From: DATFUL01 sp041499035 | GTDB lineage: Bacteria > Patescibacteriota > Microgenomatia > UBA8517 | Reading direction: 5' to 3' | DNA: 64,000 bases | Assembly: GCA_041499035.1 (NCBI GenBank) | Contig: JBGQJK010000002.1 | Coordinates: 17,526-81,525 of the forward strand | Part shown: positions 23,348 to 31,401 of the stretch, piece by piece | Position numbering within the stretch: position 1 is the stretch's first letter | How the letters are laid out: each line of letters starts with the position of its first letter | Made by a program: the position numbers and the translations under genes | The notes under the pieces: model-generated | Told to the model about the DNA's origin: nothing | The model's database searches: none | What the model saw: only the letters and a program-made list of their open reading frames with translations

Positions 23348-25978
23348 ATGAATAGAGAATCAAAACTTCTGGTTTGTCTTTTTTCCGACCCGAACTTTTT
23401 AGCTATTACTATTCTGGAGAACCTTCTTGCTAAGAATTGTTTAGTAAAGATTGTTACAGGGAACAAACGTCTCTGGAGTGAAAAAACACAGCACATTTCA
23501 CAAACAGGAAGATTCTCTTTCATAGGTCTTGAAGAATATAAGCAGTTTGGGAATTTTTCATACGCAATATTTTGTGGAGGTTTCCTAAAGAAAGAGACCG
23601 CTTACACCGATTTTAAAAAGTTTATATCTAACAAAAACTTCGGGGACGCCAAAACCCTGGCAATCTTTCCTTTTGAAACATTTTCACTTAAAAGGAGCAG
23701 CAAAATTGCGATAAGCGGGAATGCCGGAATTATCTACTTGGGTGATCTTATGGGACCCCGGATTGATCTCTCTAGCGATCTTTTAGTTCCATCATTAATA
23801 AACGAAATGGTTACCCAAAGGTCCGTAACCTTAGGAGTAGGGGAGCTTTTTTATCCGCTTTTTATAGCGGACGCGGGCAGAGTTATCGTTAAGTGGTTGC
23901 TGTCGTTTGGCCCTTATGGTAAAGACACTTTTCTTTTAGGCAAGCAGGTTTCAAGCGGAGATTTTTGGAAACAAAACCTAAAGTCTTTCCCGGATCTAAA
24001 AATTCTTTATGATACCGATATCGAAACCCGTTTTATTCCAAAGGGCTATGAAACACAATATATAAACTCAAATTTAAACATTTGTCTCAACGAGACATAC
24101 AAGTGGATAATAAAAGAGAAGATTTCGGGAGCTACAAAACAAACGAAAAATCTTGCGCCTAAAAAAGCTAAGATAAGAAAACCTTCACGGCTCAGGTTTT
24201 TAAGACCTTTTCTTATACCTTTTTTTGTAGTTTTATTTTTTCCACTTATCACCTCGATTATATCCGGCGGTCTTTTATACCTATCTTATAAACAGTTCCT
24301 CTCGGAGAAAATACCGAGTGCCCAAAATACTGCGCTACTGGCAAAGACTGTTTTTGTTATTGGAAAGTCGGAGAGCGATCTGTTGAGTATATTACCTTTA
24401 ATAGGTAAACCCTTTAAGGAAACCTCTTATATTTCCAAGGCTGGCGAAACTCTGTCCGATATGGCGGTTAATGCTATGCCGATTCTGGATACGGCTCGTA
24501 GTATGGTGCTTACCATTTTAGGCACAGGGGTATATGACGTAAAAGCTCCTTCTCAGGAAATAAAGACGGGGATGGAATATATATATAAAGATATTTCTAT
24601 CTTTGAGATTATTACTAAAGAAAAGGCTGGCCAAGGCGTCCTCTCCGCAAAACAAGTGCTTCAGGTTTTAGACCTCGCTAAACTAAAGACTCTTTCTCGG
24701 GGGGGGAGCCTTCTTGCGGGGCAGTTGCCTTTGATCTTAGGTGCGGATACGGACAAAAATTATTTGGTGCTTTTTGAAAACAACATGGAGCTTAGGCCTA
24801 CCGGCGGATTTGTAGGTTCATACGGAATTGCAAATTTTGGCGGGGGAAAATTAAATGGGTTGACAATAAACGATATTTATTCAGCCGACGGGCAGCTTAA
24901 GGGCCATATAGAGCCCCCGGCGCCCATTAAGACTTATTTAAATGAAGCAAACTGGTGGTTTAGAGATAGCAACTGGGATCCGGACTTTCCTACCTCAGCT
25001 GAGCGTGCCGAGTGGTTTTTGGGCAAAGAAATGAATCAGAATGTCGACGGGGTTATTGCGGTCGATTTGGAACCCATTAAGAGCCTTCTAAAATACACGG
25101 GCCCGATTTTTTTGCCCGACTACAATTTAACCGTAAACTCTGATAATTTATATGAAAAGACACAGGAAGAAGCACAGTCTGATTTTTTCCCGGGATCAAG
25201 GAAAAAAGCAAGCTTCTTAACGGCTCTTTCAAGGTCTCTTCTGGGTGAAGTGCCGAAGCTGAGTTCGATTAACAGAGTTTTGACATTGAAAGCTTTATAC
25301 GAAAGCCTGAACGGGCGCCATATTCAGGTTTATCTTCATGATCAAAATTCGGAGGCTGCGCTAGACAGCCTGGCTTGGGATGGAAAAATTCAATCATATT
25401 CTTGTGGTGACAGTTGTTATTCAGATTTCTTTGGGGATGTTGAAGCAAATGTTGGCGTTAACAAGTCCAATTATTTTGTAAGCAGAAAGTTTGATTTTAA
25501 AGTAAATATAAGTCCCCAAAAAATTTCCAGACAACTTACGATTAGCCTTACTAATTCCTCTAATCCCTCCCTCGGGCCCTCGGGTGTTTATAAACCCTAC
25601 TTGAGGCTTCTGATCCCTACCGACTCGGAACTTTTAGGCGTTAAGGTTGTGAGCAGTGGAAACGAAAAGATCTTAACTCCCGATATAACCCGGGAAAAAG
25701 GCCGGCAGGAGGTAGGGGTGTATTTCGAGATGACTCCAGGACAAAAAGATGACATTGAGTTTATGTGGCAGAACACTATTTCTCCTGAACCTGCAATAAA
25801 AAGTTATGGCCTGTTTGTTAGAAAGCAGGCTGGAGTTGACGCAGATCCAATAACAGTTCAATTTACGGGAACGAGGAACGTTCAGAGCCAGCCGGTGTTT
25901 TCCTTGACCAAGGAGGGTGTTTACACGTATAATACTGCCTTAGGCAAAGACCTCTTTGCGAGATTAACCTGGAAGTAA
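23348..25978 (+). CDS. DUF4012 domain protein with N-terminal Rossmann-like domain
   Basis: An upstream ATG exists at 23339, but TATAAT at 23335-23340 ends 7 bases before the second ATG (23348, MNRESKLLVC), which is preferred (876 aa). Residues about 8-200 resemble an NAD-epimerase-like Rossmann fold without a clear glycine motif. After a membrane helix (about 283-305) comes an extracytoplasmic part containing the DUF4012 core: N-Y-L-V-L-F-E-N-N-M-E-L-R-P-T-G-G-F-V-G-S-Y and a following N-W-x-x-D-x-D-F-P-T-S-A-E region. Its function is unknown; such proteins are large, common in CPR and actinobacteria, and presumed to be at the cell surface. L25 follows after 4 bases. Confidence 0.8.
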   Translation: MNRESKLLVCLFSDPNFLAITILENLLAKNCLVKIVTGNKRLWSEKTQHISQTGRFSFIGLEEYKQFGNFSYAIFCGGFLKKETAYTDFKKFISNKNFGDAKTLAIFPFETFSLKRSSKIAISGNAGIIYLGDLMGPRIDLSSDLLVPSLINEMVTQRSVTLGVGELFYPLFIADAGRVIVKWLLSFGPYGKDTFLLGKQVSSGDFWKQNLKSFPDLKILYDTDIETRFIPKGYETQYINSNLNICLNETYKWIIKEKISGATKQTKNLAPKKAKIRKPSRLRFLRPFLIPFFVVLFFPLITSIISGGLLYLSYKQFLSEKIPSAQNTALLAKTVFVIGKSESDLLSILPLIGKPFKETSYISKAGETLSDMAVNAMPILDTARSMVLTILGTGVYDVKAPSQEIKTGMEYIYKDISIFEIITKEKAGQGVLSAKQVLQVLDLAKLKTLSRGGSLLAGQLPLILGADTDKNYLVLFENNMELRPTGGFVGSYGIANFGGGKLNGLTINDIYSADGQLKGHIEPPAPIKTYLNEANWWFRDSNWDPDFPTSAERAEWFLGKEMNQNVDGVIAVDLEPIKSLLKYTGPIFLPDYNLTVNSDNLYEKTQEEAQSDFFPGSRKKASFLTALSRSLLGEVPKLSSINRVLTLKALYESLNGRHIQVYLHDQNSEAALDSLAWDGKIQSYSCGDSCYSDFFGDVEANVGVNKSNYFVSRKFDFKVNISPQKISRQLTISLTNSSNPSLGPSGVYKPYLRLLIPTDSELLGVKVVSSGNEKILTPDITREKGRQEVGVYFEMTPGQKDDIEFMWQNTISPEPAIKSYGLFVRKQAGVDADPITVQFTGTRNVQSQPVFSLTKEGVYTYNTALGKDLFARLTWK

Positions 25979-25982
25979 AAGT

Positions 25983-26681
25983 ATGGACAAAAAAGTATTA
26001 AAAGCGGAACAAAGAAAATTAAGCGGGAGAAAAGTGAAAACCTTGCGTACCACGGGCCTCATCCCAGGAAATATTTATGGAAAAAAGACCAAATCTTTGG
26101 CCGTCCAGGTTGATAAAAAAGAGTTTGAGAAGCTTTACAAGGAAGTCGGGGAAACCGGGTTGGTTACACTTCAAGTAGGCAGTGATGAGCGGCCCGTTCT
26201 TGTTAACAATGTTCAGGTGCATCCCGTTACGGACGAGCCTATACATATTGATTTTAGACAAGTTGATCTTAAGGTAAAAGTCACAGCTGAAGTTCCTGTA
26301 GAAGTAGTGGGCGAGTCGCCTGCAGAAAAACAGGGGATTGGAACCGTTGTTCAATACCTTAAAGAAGTCGAGATTGAAGCCCTCCCCTCGGATTTACTCG
26401 AGAAGTTTGAGATTGACGCTTCAATTCTCGCTGAAGTTGATCAGGCAATTTACGTGAAAGACTTGAAAGTAGATGCCTCGAAAGTTGAGATTAAAACAGG
26501 GGCCGAGGAAATTGTAGTAAAGGTTGAACCTCCTCAAAAAGAGGAAGTTGTGGAAGTTCCAGTAGTTCCTGTAGAAGGTGAAGTCCCGGCAGAGGGAGCG
26601 CCTGTAGCCGAAGGTCAAACACCTGGTGAGCAACCCGCCTCAGCTGAAGCTCCGTCGGGCAAGGAAGAACCTAAGGCCTAG
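25983..26681 (+). CDS. rplY: Large-subunit ribosomal protein bL25 (Ctc type)
   Basis: This 232-aa protein has an N-terminal L25 domain (residues 1-90, with R-K-x-x-G-R-K-V-K-x-L-R-x-x-G-L-I-P-G-N-I-Y-G) that binds 5S rRNA, followed by the TL5/Ctc C-terminal domain (about 95-185) and a Pro/Glu/Val-rich disordered tail. The tail is longer than usual. It overlaps the convergent small membrane gene by 11 bases at the stop. Confidence 0.93.
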   Translation: MDKKVLKAEQRKLSGRKVKTLRTTGLIPGNIYGKKTKSLAVQVDKKEFEKLYKEVGETGLVTLQVGSDERPVLVNNVQVHPVTDEPIHIDFRQVDLKVKVTAEVPVEVVGESPAEKQGIGTVVQYLKEVEIEALPSDLLEKFEIDASILAEVDQAIYVKDLKVDASKVEIKTGAEEIVVKVEPPQKEEVVEVPVVPVEGEVPAEGAPVAEGQTPGEQPASAEAPSGKEEPKA

Positions 26682-26949
26682 TATAGTTTGGATCGATCTC
26701 CATTGCTTTATCCAACTTTCCTGTTTCAATCCATCCGGGCACATAGCTTGGGTTTTTATCCAAAAAAACTTCCCAAAAGTCTGTTGACTTATTTTGAGTC
26801 TCCGCCGCCAAAACCTTGACTTTTTTAGGTCTTAAATATGTGCTAATATTTATTAAGGTTAGAAGAAGAGTAAAGAGTAGAGCAACGTAGATAAATAACT
26901 CTTTGGAAGCCATTTTGAGAGCATCGTTCTTGTTAGCAGTTTTGGGCAT
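26671..26949 (-). CDS. Small single-pass membrane protein of unknown function
   Basis: The ATG at 26949 (MPKTANKND) is chosen because TACAAT on the minus strand (26963-26958) ends 8 bases before it; the frame is open further upstream. The 92-aa protein has one membrane helix (about residues 19-40, I-Y-V-A-L-L-F-T-L-L-L), then a short soluble tail whose W-x-x-x-x-x-K-x-P-S-Y-x-x-G-W-x-x-x-G resembles a single TPR-like helix pair. It is divergent from the next gene, with 34 bp between the starts. Confidence 0.6.
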   Translation of the reverse strand: MPKTANKNDALKMASKELFIYVALLFTLLLTLINISTYLRPKKVKVLAAETQNKSTDFWEVFLDKNPSYVPGWIETGKLDKAMEIDPNYTRP

Positions 26950-26983
26950 TTTCAAGTATTGTAAAAACATGCTACTATAAATC

Positions 26984-27514
26984 ATGGACGCAAACAATTC
27001 ACAACCAACAGGGGGTAATTCAAATTTAAATAAGATAGAGGAAGATTTGCAAAAACTGACTAAAGAAGCTGCGTCGACTGCGCCGGTCGCAGCCGAAGTT
27101 CCTGCACAAACTAGTCAAGAAATCCCTGCAGTAGAACCGCTGACGCCTGTTTCCCCGCAGCCCGCACCTGTTTCGGTTGAACCGGTTAACGTTTCCACTA
27201 CTCCAGGAGAGACTCCGCCCCCGCCGCCGAATGTCCCGGTAGAAGGTGATAAAAAGGGTATGCCCTTGATGACCATTGCTATGGGAATTTTGATACTGGC
27301 ACTGGTTGTTGTAATCGGTTATGTAGTTTACGTTAAAGTTACAACTCCCGCTGCGCCTGCAGCAGTACAAACAGTAGACACTCCTCAACCGACAGATGTT
27401 CCTGTTACCGATGTAACCCCGGCTCCCGACGCGGCAGCAACACCGGCTGATGCAGTGGTTCCTACCGATACTCCGGCTGCTACCGACTCCGCGCAACCGA
27501 GCCCTACCCCTTAG
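26984..27514 (+). CDS. Proline-rich single-pass membrane protein of unknown function
   Basis: This 176-aa protein has a Pro/Ala/Val-rich cytoplasmic or disordered N-terminus (1-90), one membrane helix (about 95-118) and a Pro/Thr/Asp/Ala-rich C-terminal tail that is low in complexity and contains P-T-D-x-P repeats. No enzyme domain is visible. A TACTAT (26973-26978) ends 5 bases before the ATG. The last 11 bases overlap the end of valS. It could be a stalk-like envelope protein (inference). Confidence 0.6.
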   Translation: MDANNSQPTGGNSNLNKIEEDLQKLTKEAASTAPVAAEVPAQTSQEIPAVEPLTPVSPQPAPVSVEPVNVSTTPGETPPPPPNVPVEGDKKGMPLMTIAMGILILALVVVIGYVVYVKVTTPAAPAAVQTVDTPQPTDVPVTDVTPAPDAAATPADAVVPTDTPAATDSAQPSPTP

Positions 27515-29657
27515 GCCAACTAGAAGTTATTAGAAGATCCTTGTTTCCCATTTCGTGCCAGATTTGTTCTGTGACAAAAGGCATAAAGGGGTGAAGAAGT
27601 TTCAAGAAAGTTTCTAGTCCTTTAATCATAACGTCTCTATCTATCATTCCGACTTTTGTATGTTCTATACAAATATCGCAGTACCAATGCCAAAATTCAT
27701 CATAAAGCTTTTCAGAAGCAAGGTTTAGTTGATACTTTTCTAACAACAATGAAACCTCTTCAATGATTTTCTTGATCCTTTTGTTGAATTCATTGTTTTC
27801 ACTTCCTGGGTTTTCACCGGATTTATTAGACTGAAGCATAAATAAAAACCTCGCAGCATTCCAGATTTTATTTGAAAAGTTTCTCATACCCTTTACCTTA
27901 TCTTCAGATAGAATTACTTTTCCACCCGCCGGGGAGCCATAGAGAAGCGACATCCTTAATGCGTCGGCGCCGTACTTATCTACAAAATCCAGTGGGTTAA
28001 CCACATTGCCCTTACTTTTACTCATCTTTTGGCCTTTTGAATCGGCAAGCATGCTCCAAAGGTAAACATCTTTAAAAGGAATTTCCTTTTTCAAGTAGAG
28101 CGAAAAAAGAATCATTCTGGATACCCAAAACTTAAGAATATCGGAAAGAGTTGCCATAAGGTCAGTTGGGAAGCGGGTTTTAAATTCATCTTCTTTTAGC
28201 GTGACCATTGGCCATTGACCTGAAGAGAACCAGGTGTCAAAAGTGTCTGTCTCGGGCAAATATTTACCTTTGGGTTTTCCTCTACTTACTATATATTTTG
28301 CGCTTGCGGGTGCTCTTACGGACTGAAGGCCTTTTTCCACATCACCGAAATCAAAGTCTGATACTTTACCAAACTTCTTTTCTCGATCTTTTCCGATGAA
28401 GGAAACTTGTAAATCAGGATTGTCAGAAACGGAATACCAAACTGGGATTTGAATCCCCCAAACTATTTGTCTGCTGATCGGCCAGTCGTGCATGATATCA
28501 AGCCAAGTCAGCATATGCCGCTTAAATTTCTTGGGGTAAAACTTAATTTCGTCTTTTTCTACAACCTCTTTAACCTTTTCTTTGAGCGTTTCTACTTTTA
28601 TAAACCAATTCGGTATAGTTAGGGGTTCAAGAACATGACCGCATTTGTAACATGTGATTACGTTGTGTGTATAGTTTTCGTCAACTTTTTCTAAAAGGCC
28701 TTTCTTTTTTAGGTCTTCGACTACCTTTACCCTAGCTTCCATAACTTTCATTCCTGCATAAGGTCCAGTTATACTTGTGAGCCTACCCCTAAAGTCGATG
28801 ACGCTTTTTATTTCAAGTCCATGCCTTTTACCCATTTCGAAATCGGTTGGGTCGTGTCCTGGCGTTACTTTAACTACGCCGGTCCCGAAAGCTGGATCTA
28901 CCGATTCGTCCTCAATTACTTTTAGTTTAAATTTACCCAAAAGTCCTTCGACTTCAATTTCTTTGCCAACCCATTTTTTGTATCTTTTGTCTTTAGGGTT
29001 TACTGCTACCGCCGTGTCACCGAATTTAGTTTCAGGTCTTACTGTAGCCAAAGTAAATGGCCCGTACTTTATATAATAGAGGGGATCTTTTTGTTCGACA
29101 TGTTTTACTTCGAGTTCTGCTAAAGAAGTGCCATCGTGGACGCAGTAGTTGACGATATAACTATCTCTATATACCAGACCTTCAGCTTCCATCTTCTTGA
29201 AGGTCTCAAAAACCTGATTGATTACGTTTTCATCGAGCGTAAAGACGCTTCTATCCCAATCAGCGGAGAAACCAAGGCGCTTAAATTGTTCAAAAATAAG
29301 TCCGGAATTGTTTTTGACAAAATCAAAAATGTTTTGATATAAAGTCTGGCGGTCAAAGTCCATTCTGGATTTACCTTCCTTGGCCAATTGTTTTTCGTAA
29401 ACATACTGCGTCTCAAAGCCAGCGTGATCCATTCCCGGAATCCAAAGTGCGGAATAGCCATTCATTCGTTTGTAGCGGATCAAGATGTCGTCCACTGTGT
29501 ACATTGCATGCCCGGCATGAAGTGAGGCATTGGCGTTTGGTGGGGGCATTAATATTGTATAGGGAGTACCCGTCTTACTTGCTTTAAATGCGCCGGACTC
29601 CTCCCATTTTTTATAAATTTCGCTCTCAAATTTTTTGTGATCGTATTGAGGATCCAT
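27504..29657 (-). CDS. valS: Valyl-tRNA synthetase, short form
   Basis: This 717-aa class I synthetase charges tRNA-Val. The HIGH-type motif is S-L-H-A-G-H (residues 45-50), followed by W-I-P-G-M-D-H-A-G-F-E-T-Q as in ValS, an editing domain (about 180-320) and KMSKS as Q-K-M-S-K-S-K-G-N (about 541-549). It ends after the anticodon-binding domain and lacks the C-terminal coiled-coil arm of longer ValS (usually 850-950 aa). Its upstream sequence carries a copy of the dispersed hairpin repeat 17 bases before the start. Confidence 0.95.
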   Translation of the reverse strand: MDPQYDHKKFESEIYKKWEESGAFKASKTGTPYTILMPPPNANASLHAGHAMYTVDDILIRYKRMNGYSALWIPGMDHAGFETQYVYEKQLAKEGKSRMDFDRQTLYQNIFDFVKNNSGLIFEQFKRLGFSADWDRSVFTLDENVINQVFETFKKMEAEGLVYRDSYIVNYCVHDGTSLAELEVKHVEQKDPLYYIKYGPFTLATVRPETKFGDTAVAVNPKDKRYKKWVGKEIEVEGLLGKFKLKVIEDESVDPAFGTGVVKVTPGHDPTDFEMGKRHGLEIKSVIDFRGRLTSITGPYAGMKVMEARVKVVEDLKKKGLLEKVDENYTHNVITCYKCGHVLEPLTIPNWFIKVETLKEKVKEVVEKDEIKFYPKKFKRHMLTWLDIMHDWPISRQIVWGIQIPVWYSVSDNPDLQVSFIGKDREKKFGKVSDFDFGDVEKGLQSVRAPASAKYIVSRGKPKGKYLPETDTFDTWFSSGQWPMVTLKEDEFKTRFPTDLMATLSDILKFWVSRMILFSLYLKKEIPFKDVYLWSMLADSKGQKMSKSKGNVVNPLDFVDKYGADALRMSLLYGSPAGGKVILSEDKVKGMRNFSNKIWNAARFLFMLQSNKSGENPGSENNEFNKRIKKIIEEVSLLLEKYQLNLASEKLYDEFWHWYCDICIEHTKVGMIDRDVMIKGLETFLKLLHPFMPFVTEQIWHEMGNKDLLITSSWPKG

Positions 29658-29673
29658 GGCTGTATTGCTTTGC

Positions 29674-29699
29674 CCTTCCGAAGCTTTATGCGAAGGAGG
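29674..29699 (-). repeat. Dispersed hairpin repeat, copy A (upstream of valS)
   Basis: On the minus strand CCTCC, a core TTCGCATAAAGCTTC and GGAAGG. It is one of four related copies (others at 53068, 60125 and 63409). This copy has the least regular stem and lies in the valS leader or promoter region. Confidence 0.6.
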
Positions 29700-29730
29700 G
29701 TAGCATCAGGTTATATTCTATCATCCGAGT

Positions 29731-29759
29731 TTGCATTTTGCAGAGGGAGCGAGTAATAT
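29731..29759 (+). promoter_or_regulatory. Probable promoter of the 79-aa gene
   Basis: TTGCAT (29731-29736), a 17-base spacer and TAATAT (29754-29759). The -10 ends 6 bases before the ATG at 29766, which supports that small gene being real. Confidence 0.5.
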
Positions 29760-29765
29760 CTGAGC

Positions 29766-30005
29766 ATGCAAGAATTTGGATCGTCACAGGCAAGAAAAGC
29801 GAATCTTTTATGCACTGATTCATCTTGTGAATTAAATGAAACAGAATCCCAACTACGGCCAGTTGAGGAAGTAATTGCTCTAGCTATGGAACACGATAAA
29901 TTGGTAGGACATGAGGCTGTTGTAGTTCGCCACGATGATAGCCACCCGCTTACTTCAGAAGAAGGAACAAAAGCCTGGATTGCAACTGGTACACTCCTTG
30001 TGTAA
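29766..30005 (+). CDS. Small hypothetical protein (79 aa)
   Basis: A 79-residue soluble, acidic protein with two cysteines near the start (L-C-T-D-S-S-C). It contains a helix-rich middle (P-V-E-E-V-I-A-L-A-M-E-H-D) and ends in hydrophobic residues. No family is recognised. The well-placed promoter (TTGCAT-N17-TAATAT, 6 bases before the ATG) and normal codon use favour a real gene. Confidence 0.5.
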   Translation: MQEFGSSQARKANLLCTDSSCELNETESQLRPVEEVIALAMEHDKLVGHEAVVVRHDDSHPLTSEEGTKAWIATGTLLV

Positions 30006-30014
30006 ACCTTTTAT

Positions 30015-30107
30015 TTATTTCTTTTTAAGCGTCTTGAAGATTAAAAAACCCAAAATTGCCAGGAAGATTGAAACAATGGCAGATAGAATAGTCACGCTTA
30101 CCGTCAT
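30015..30107 (-). CDS. Possible 30-aa single-pass membrane peptide
   Basis: Minus-strand ATG at 30107, stop at 30015-30017. The peptide starts MTVSVTILSAIVSIFLAILG and ends in K-T-L-K-K-K: one hydrophobic helix of about 20 residues with a positive tail, the standard layout of a small membrane peptide. It fills the gap between two small plus-strand genes. There is no clear promoter or ribosome site, and the function is unknown. Confidence 0.4.
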   Translation of the reverse strand: MTVSVTILSAIVSIFLAILGFLIFKTLKKK

Positions 30108-30165
30108 TTGTTAATTTTAGCACCCAAACTTGATTTTTGCAGAATGAAGCATATGATTGGGCTAT

Positions 30166-30387
30166 ATGGAGTTTGCTAAACCGGGATATCCCGAGGAACG
30201 TTTGTACAATTTAACCTTGGCGATTAGAGATGGTTTATTGGCAGAAAGGCAACAACCACAAGGTTCTATTACACTCATTTACAGTTTTGAACTTCTAAGA
30301 GAGGCGGCAAAAAAAACCGGTGATTCCAAAACGGAAGAAGAAGCAAATGCCCTTGTAGAGTACTTGTATAAATCACAACAGCCTTAA
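30166..30387 (+). CDS. Small hypothetical protein (73 aa)
   Basis: The ATG at 30166 (MEFAKPGYPE) is chosen over an upstream TTG. A TTGATT (30130-30135), 16-base spacer and TATGAT (30152-30157) lie just before it. The protein is soluble and predicted mostly helical, with an E/K-rich C-terminus (K-T-E-E-E-A-N-A-L-V-E-Y-L). No family is recognised. Its last 15 bases overlap the convergent tsaD. Confidence 0.5.
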   Translation: MEFAKPGYPEERLYNLTLAIRDGLLAERQQPQGSITLIYSFELLREAAKKTGDSKTEEEANALVEYLYKSQQP

Positions 30388-31401
30388 ATTGGGGCTCCGG
30401 TCAATTATATCTGGATTTGTAAATTCTCCTCTATCTGCCTTGAAACTTGCGGCTACCCCGATCATTGCGGCGTTGTCTCCGTAGAGTCTTTTGGTATATG
30501 GGAACCAAAGTCTCAAGCCATATTTTTTACATAAACCCCTCAACATTTTTCTTAAAGTGACGTTTGCCATTACCCCGCCTCCGGCCAAAACATCTTTAGC
30601 ACCACCGATTTTTTGATTACGGATCGTATATTCAAAGACCCTGATGAAATGGGTAAACGCAGCATGTTGGAACGACGCAGCCAGGTCTTTAATGGCCTGA
30701 GTATTTAGGCCTTTTTTACGTTTCAATTCTCCAACTTTTCTAAACATCGACGTTTTTACTCCCGAATAACTAAAGATCATTCTTTTTTCCTGACCTAAGA
30801 GGGGAATAGGGAGTGGATATTTTTTTGGATCACCTTCCTTTGCGAGTTTTTCTATAATATGACCCCCGGGGTAGCCAAACCCCAACATTCTTGCAGCCTT
30901 GTCCAATGCCTCACCGATCGCGTCATCTACCGATTGGGCAAGAAGTTTGTAACTTCCGATTTTGTTTATAAGAATAATATCCGTGTGTTTTCCTGAGGTT
31001 GTGATTCCAATAGCAGGAAAATCGGGAAGTTTTTCCAAATTCGCGAGCGGGCTTAATATGTGACCTTCAATGTGGTTCATGGCCAGAAAGGGCTTATTAT
31101 ATTTTTCCGACAGCTCTTTGGCTTTTTTAATCCCAACTTCAAGAGCAATGGCCAACCCGGGTCCAACAGTAACCGCTATGCAGCCCAGGTTTTCCATTTT
31201 CCATTTTCCATTTTCCATTGCTTTGCTTACTACAAAATCTATTCTTTCCTCGTGTTTTCTTTTGGCCAGAGAGGGAACAACCCCGCCGAACTTGGCGTGG
31301 AGTGAAGCCTGTGACCAAATGGTATTACTTAAAATTTTTGTTCCTTCAGTTACTGCTACGGCTGTCTCGTCACAGCTCGTGTCAATTGATAATATTTTCA
31401 T
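30373..31401 (-). CDS. tsaD: tRNA N6-threonylcarbamoyladenosine synthase subunit TsaD
   Basis: This 342-aa protein belongs to the Kae1/TsaD family, which transfers the threonylcarbamoyl group to A37 of tRNAs reading ANN codons. It shows I-D-T-S-C-D-E-T near the start, G-G-V-V-P-S-L-A-x-R-x-H-E-E, V-G-P-G-L, the metal-binding H-I-E-G-H and a G-G-G-V-M-A-N motif near the C-terminus. It lies immediately after the tsaC-tsaE fusion gene, so the t6A pathway proteins are coded together. It contains a 7-bp tandem repeat (31190-31217) in a variable linker. Confidence 0.95.
   Translation of the reverse strand: MKILSIDTSCDETAVAVTEGTKILSNTIWSQASLHAKFGGVVPSLAKRKHEERIDFVVSKAMENGKWKMENLGCIAVTVGPGLAIALEVGIKKAKELSEKYNKPFLAMNHIEGHILSPLANLEKLPDFPAIGITTSGKHTDIILINKIGSYKLLAQSVDDAIGEALDKAARMLGFGYPGGHIIEKLAKEGDPKKYPLPIPLLGQEKRMIFSYSGVKTSMFRKVGELKRKKGLNTQAIKDLAASFQHAAFTHFIRVFEYTIRNQKIGGAKDVLAGGGVMANVTLRKMLRGLCKKYGLRLWFPYTKRLYGDNAAMIGVAASFKADRGEFTNPDIIDRSPNLRLL
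31190..31217. repeat. 7-bp tandem repeat (TTTTCCA x4) within tsaD
   Basis: Four exact copies of TTTTCCA (plus strand) at 31190, 31197, 31204 and 31211, giving the N-G-K-W-K-M-E-N segment of TsaD. Seven is not a multiple of three, so gain or loss of a copy would shift the reading frame. Confidence 0.85.

Noticed and set aside
29588..29818. Open frame of 76 codons on the plus strand overlapping the valS start
   Set aside because: It lies mostly over valS and the hairpin repeat, with no promoter of its own and no coding-like composition; the 79-aa gene at 29766 explains the region better.
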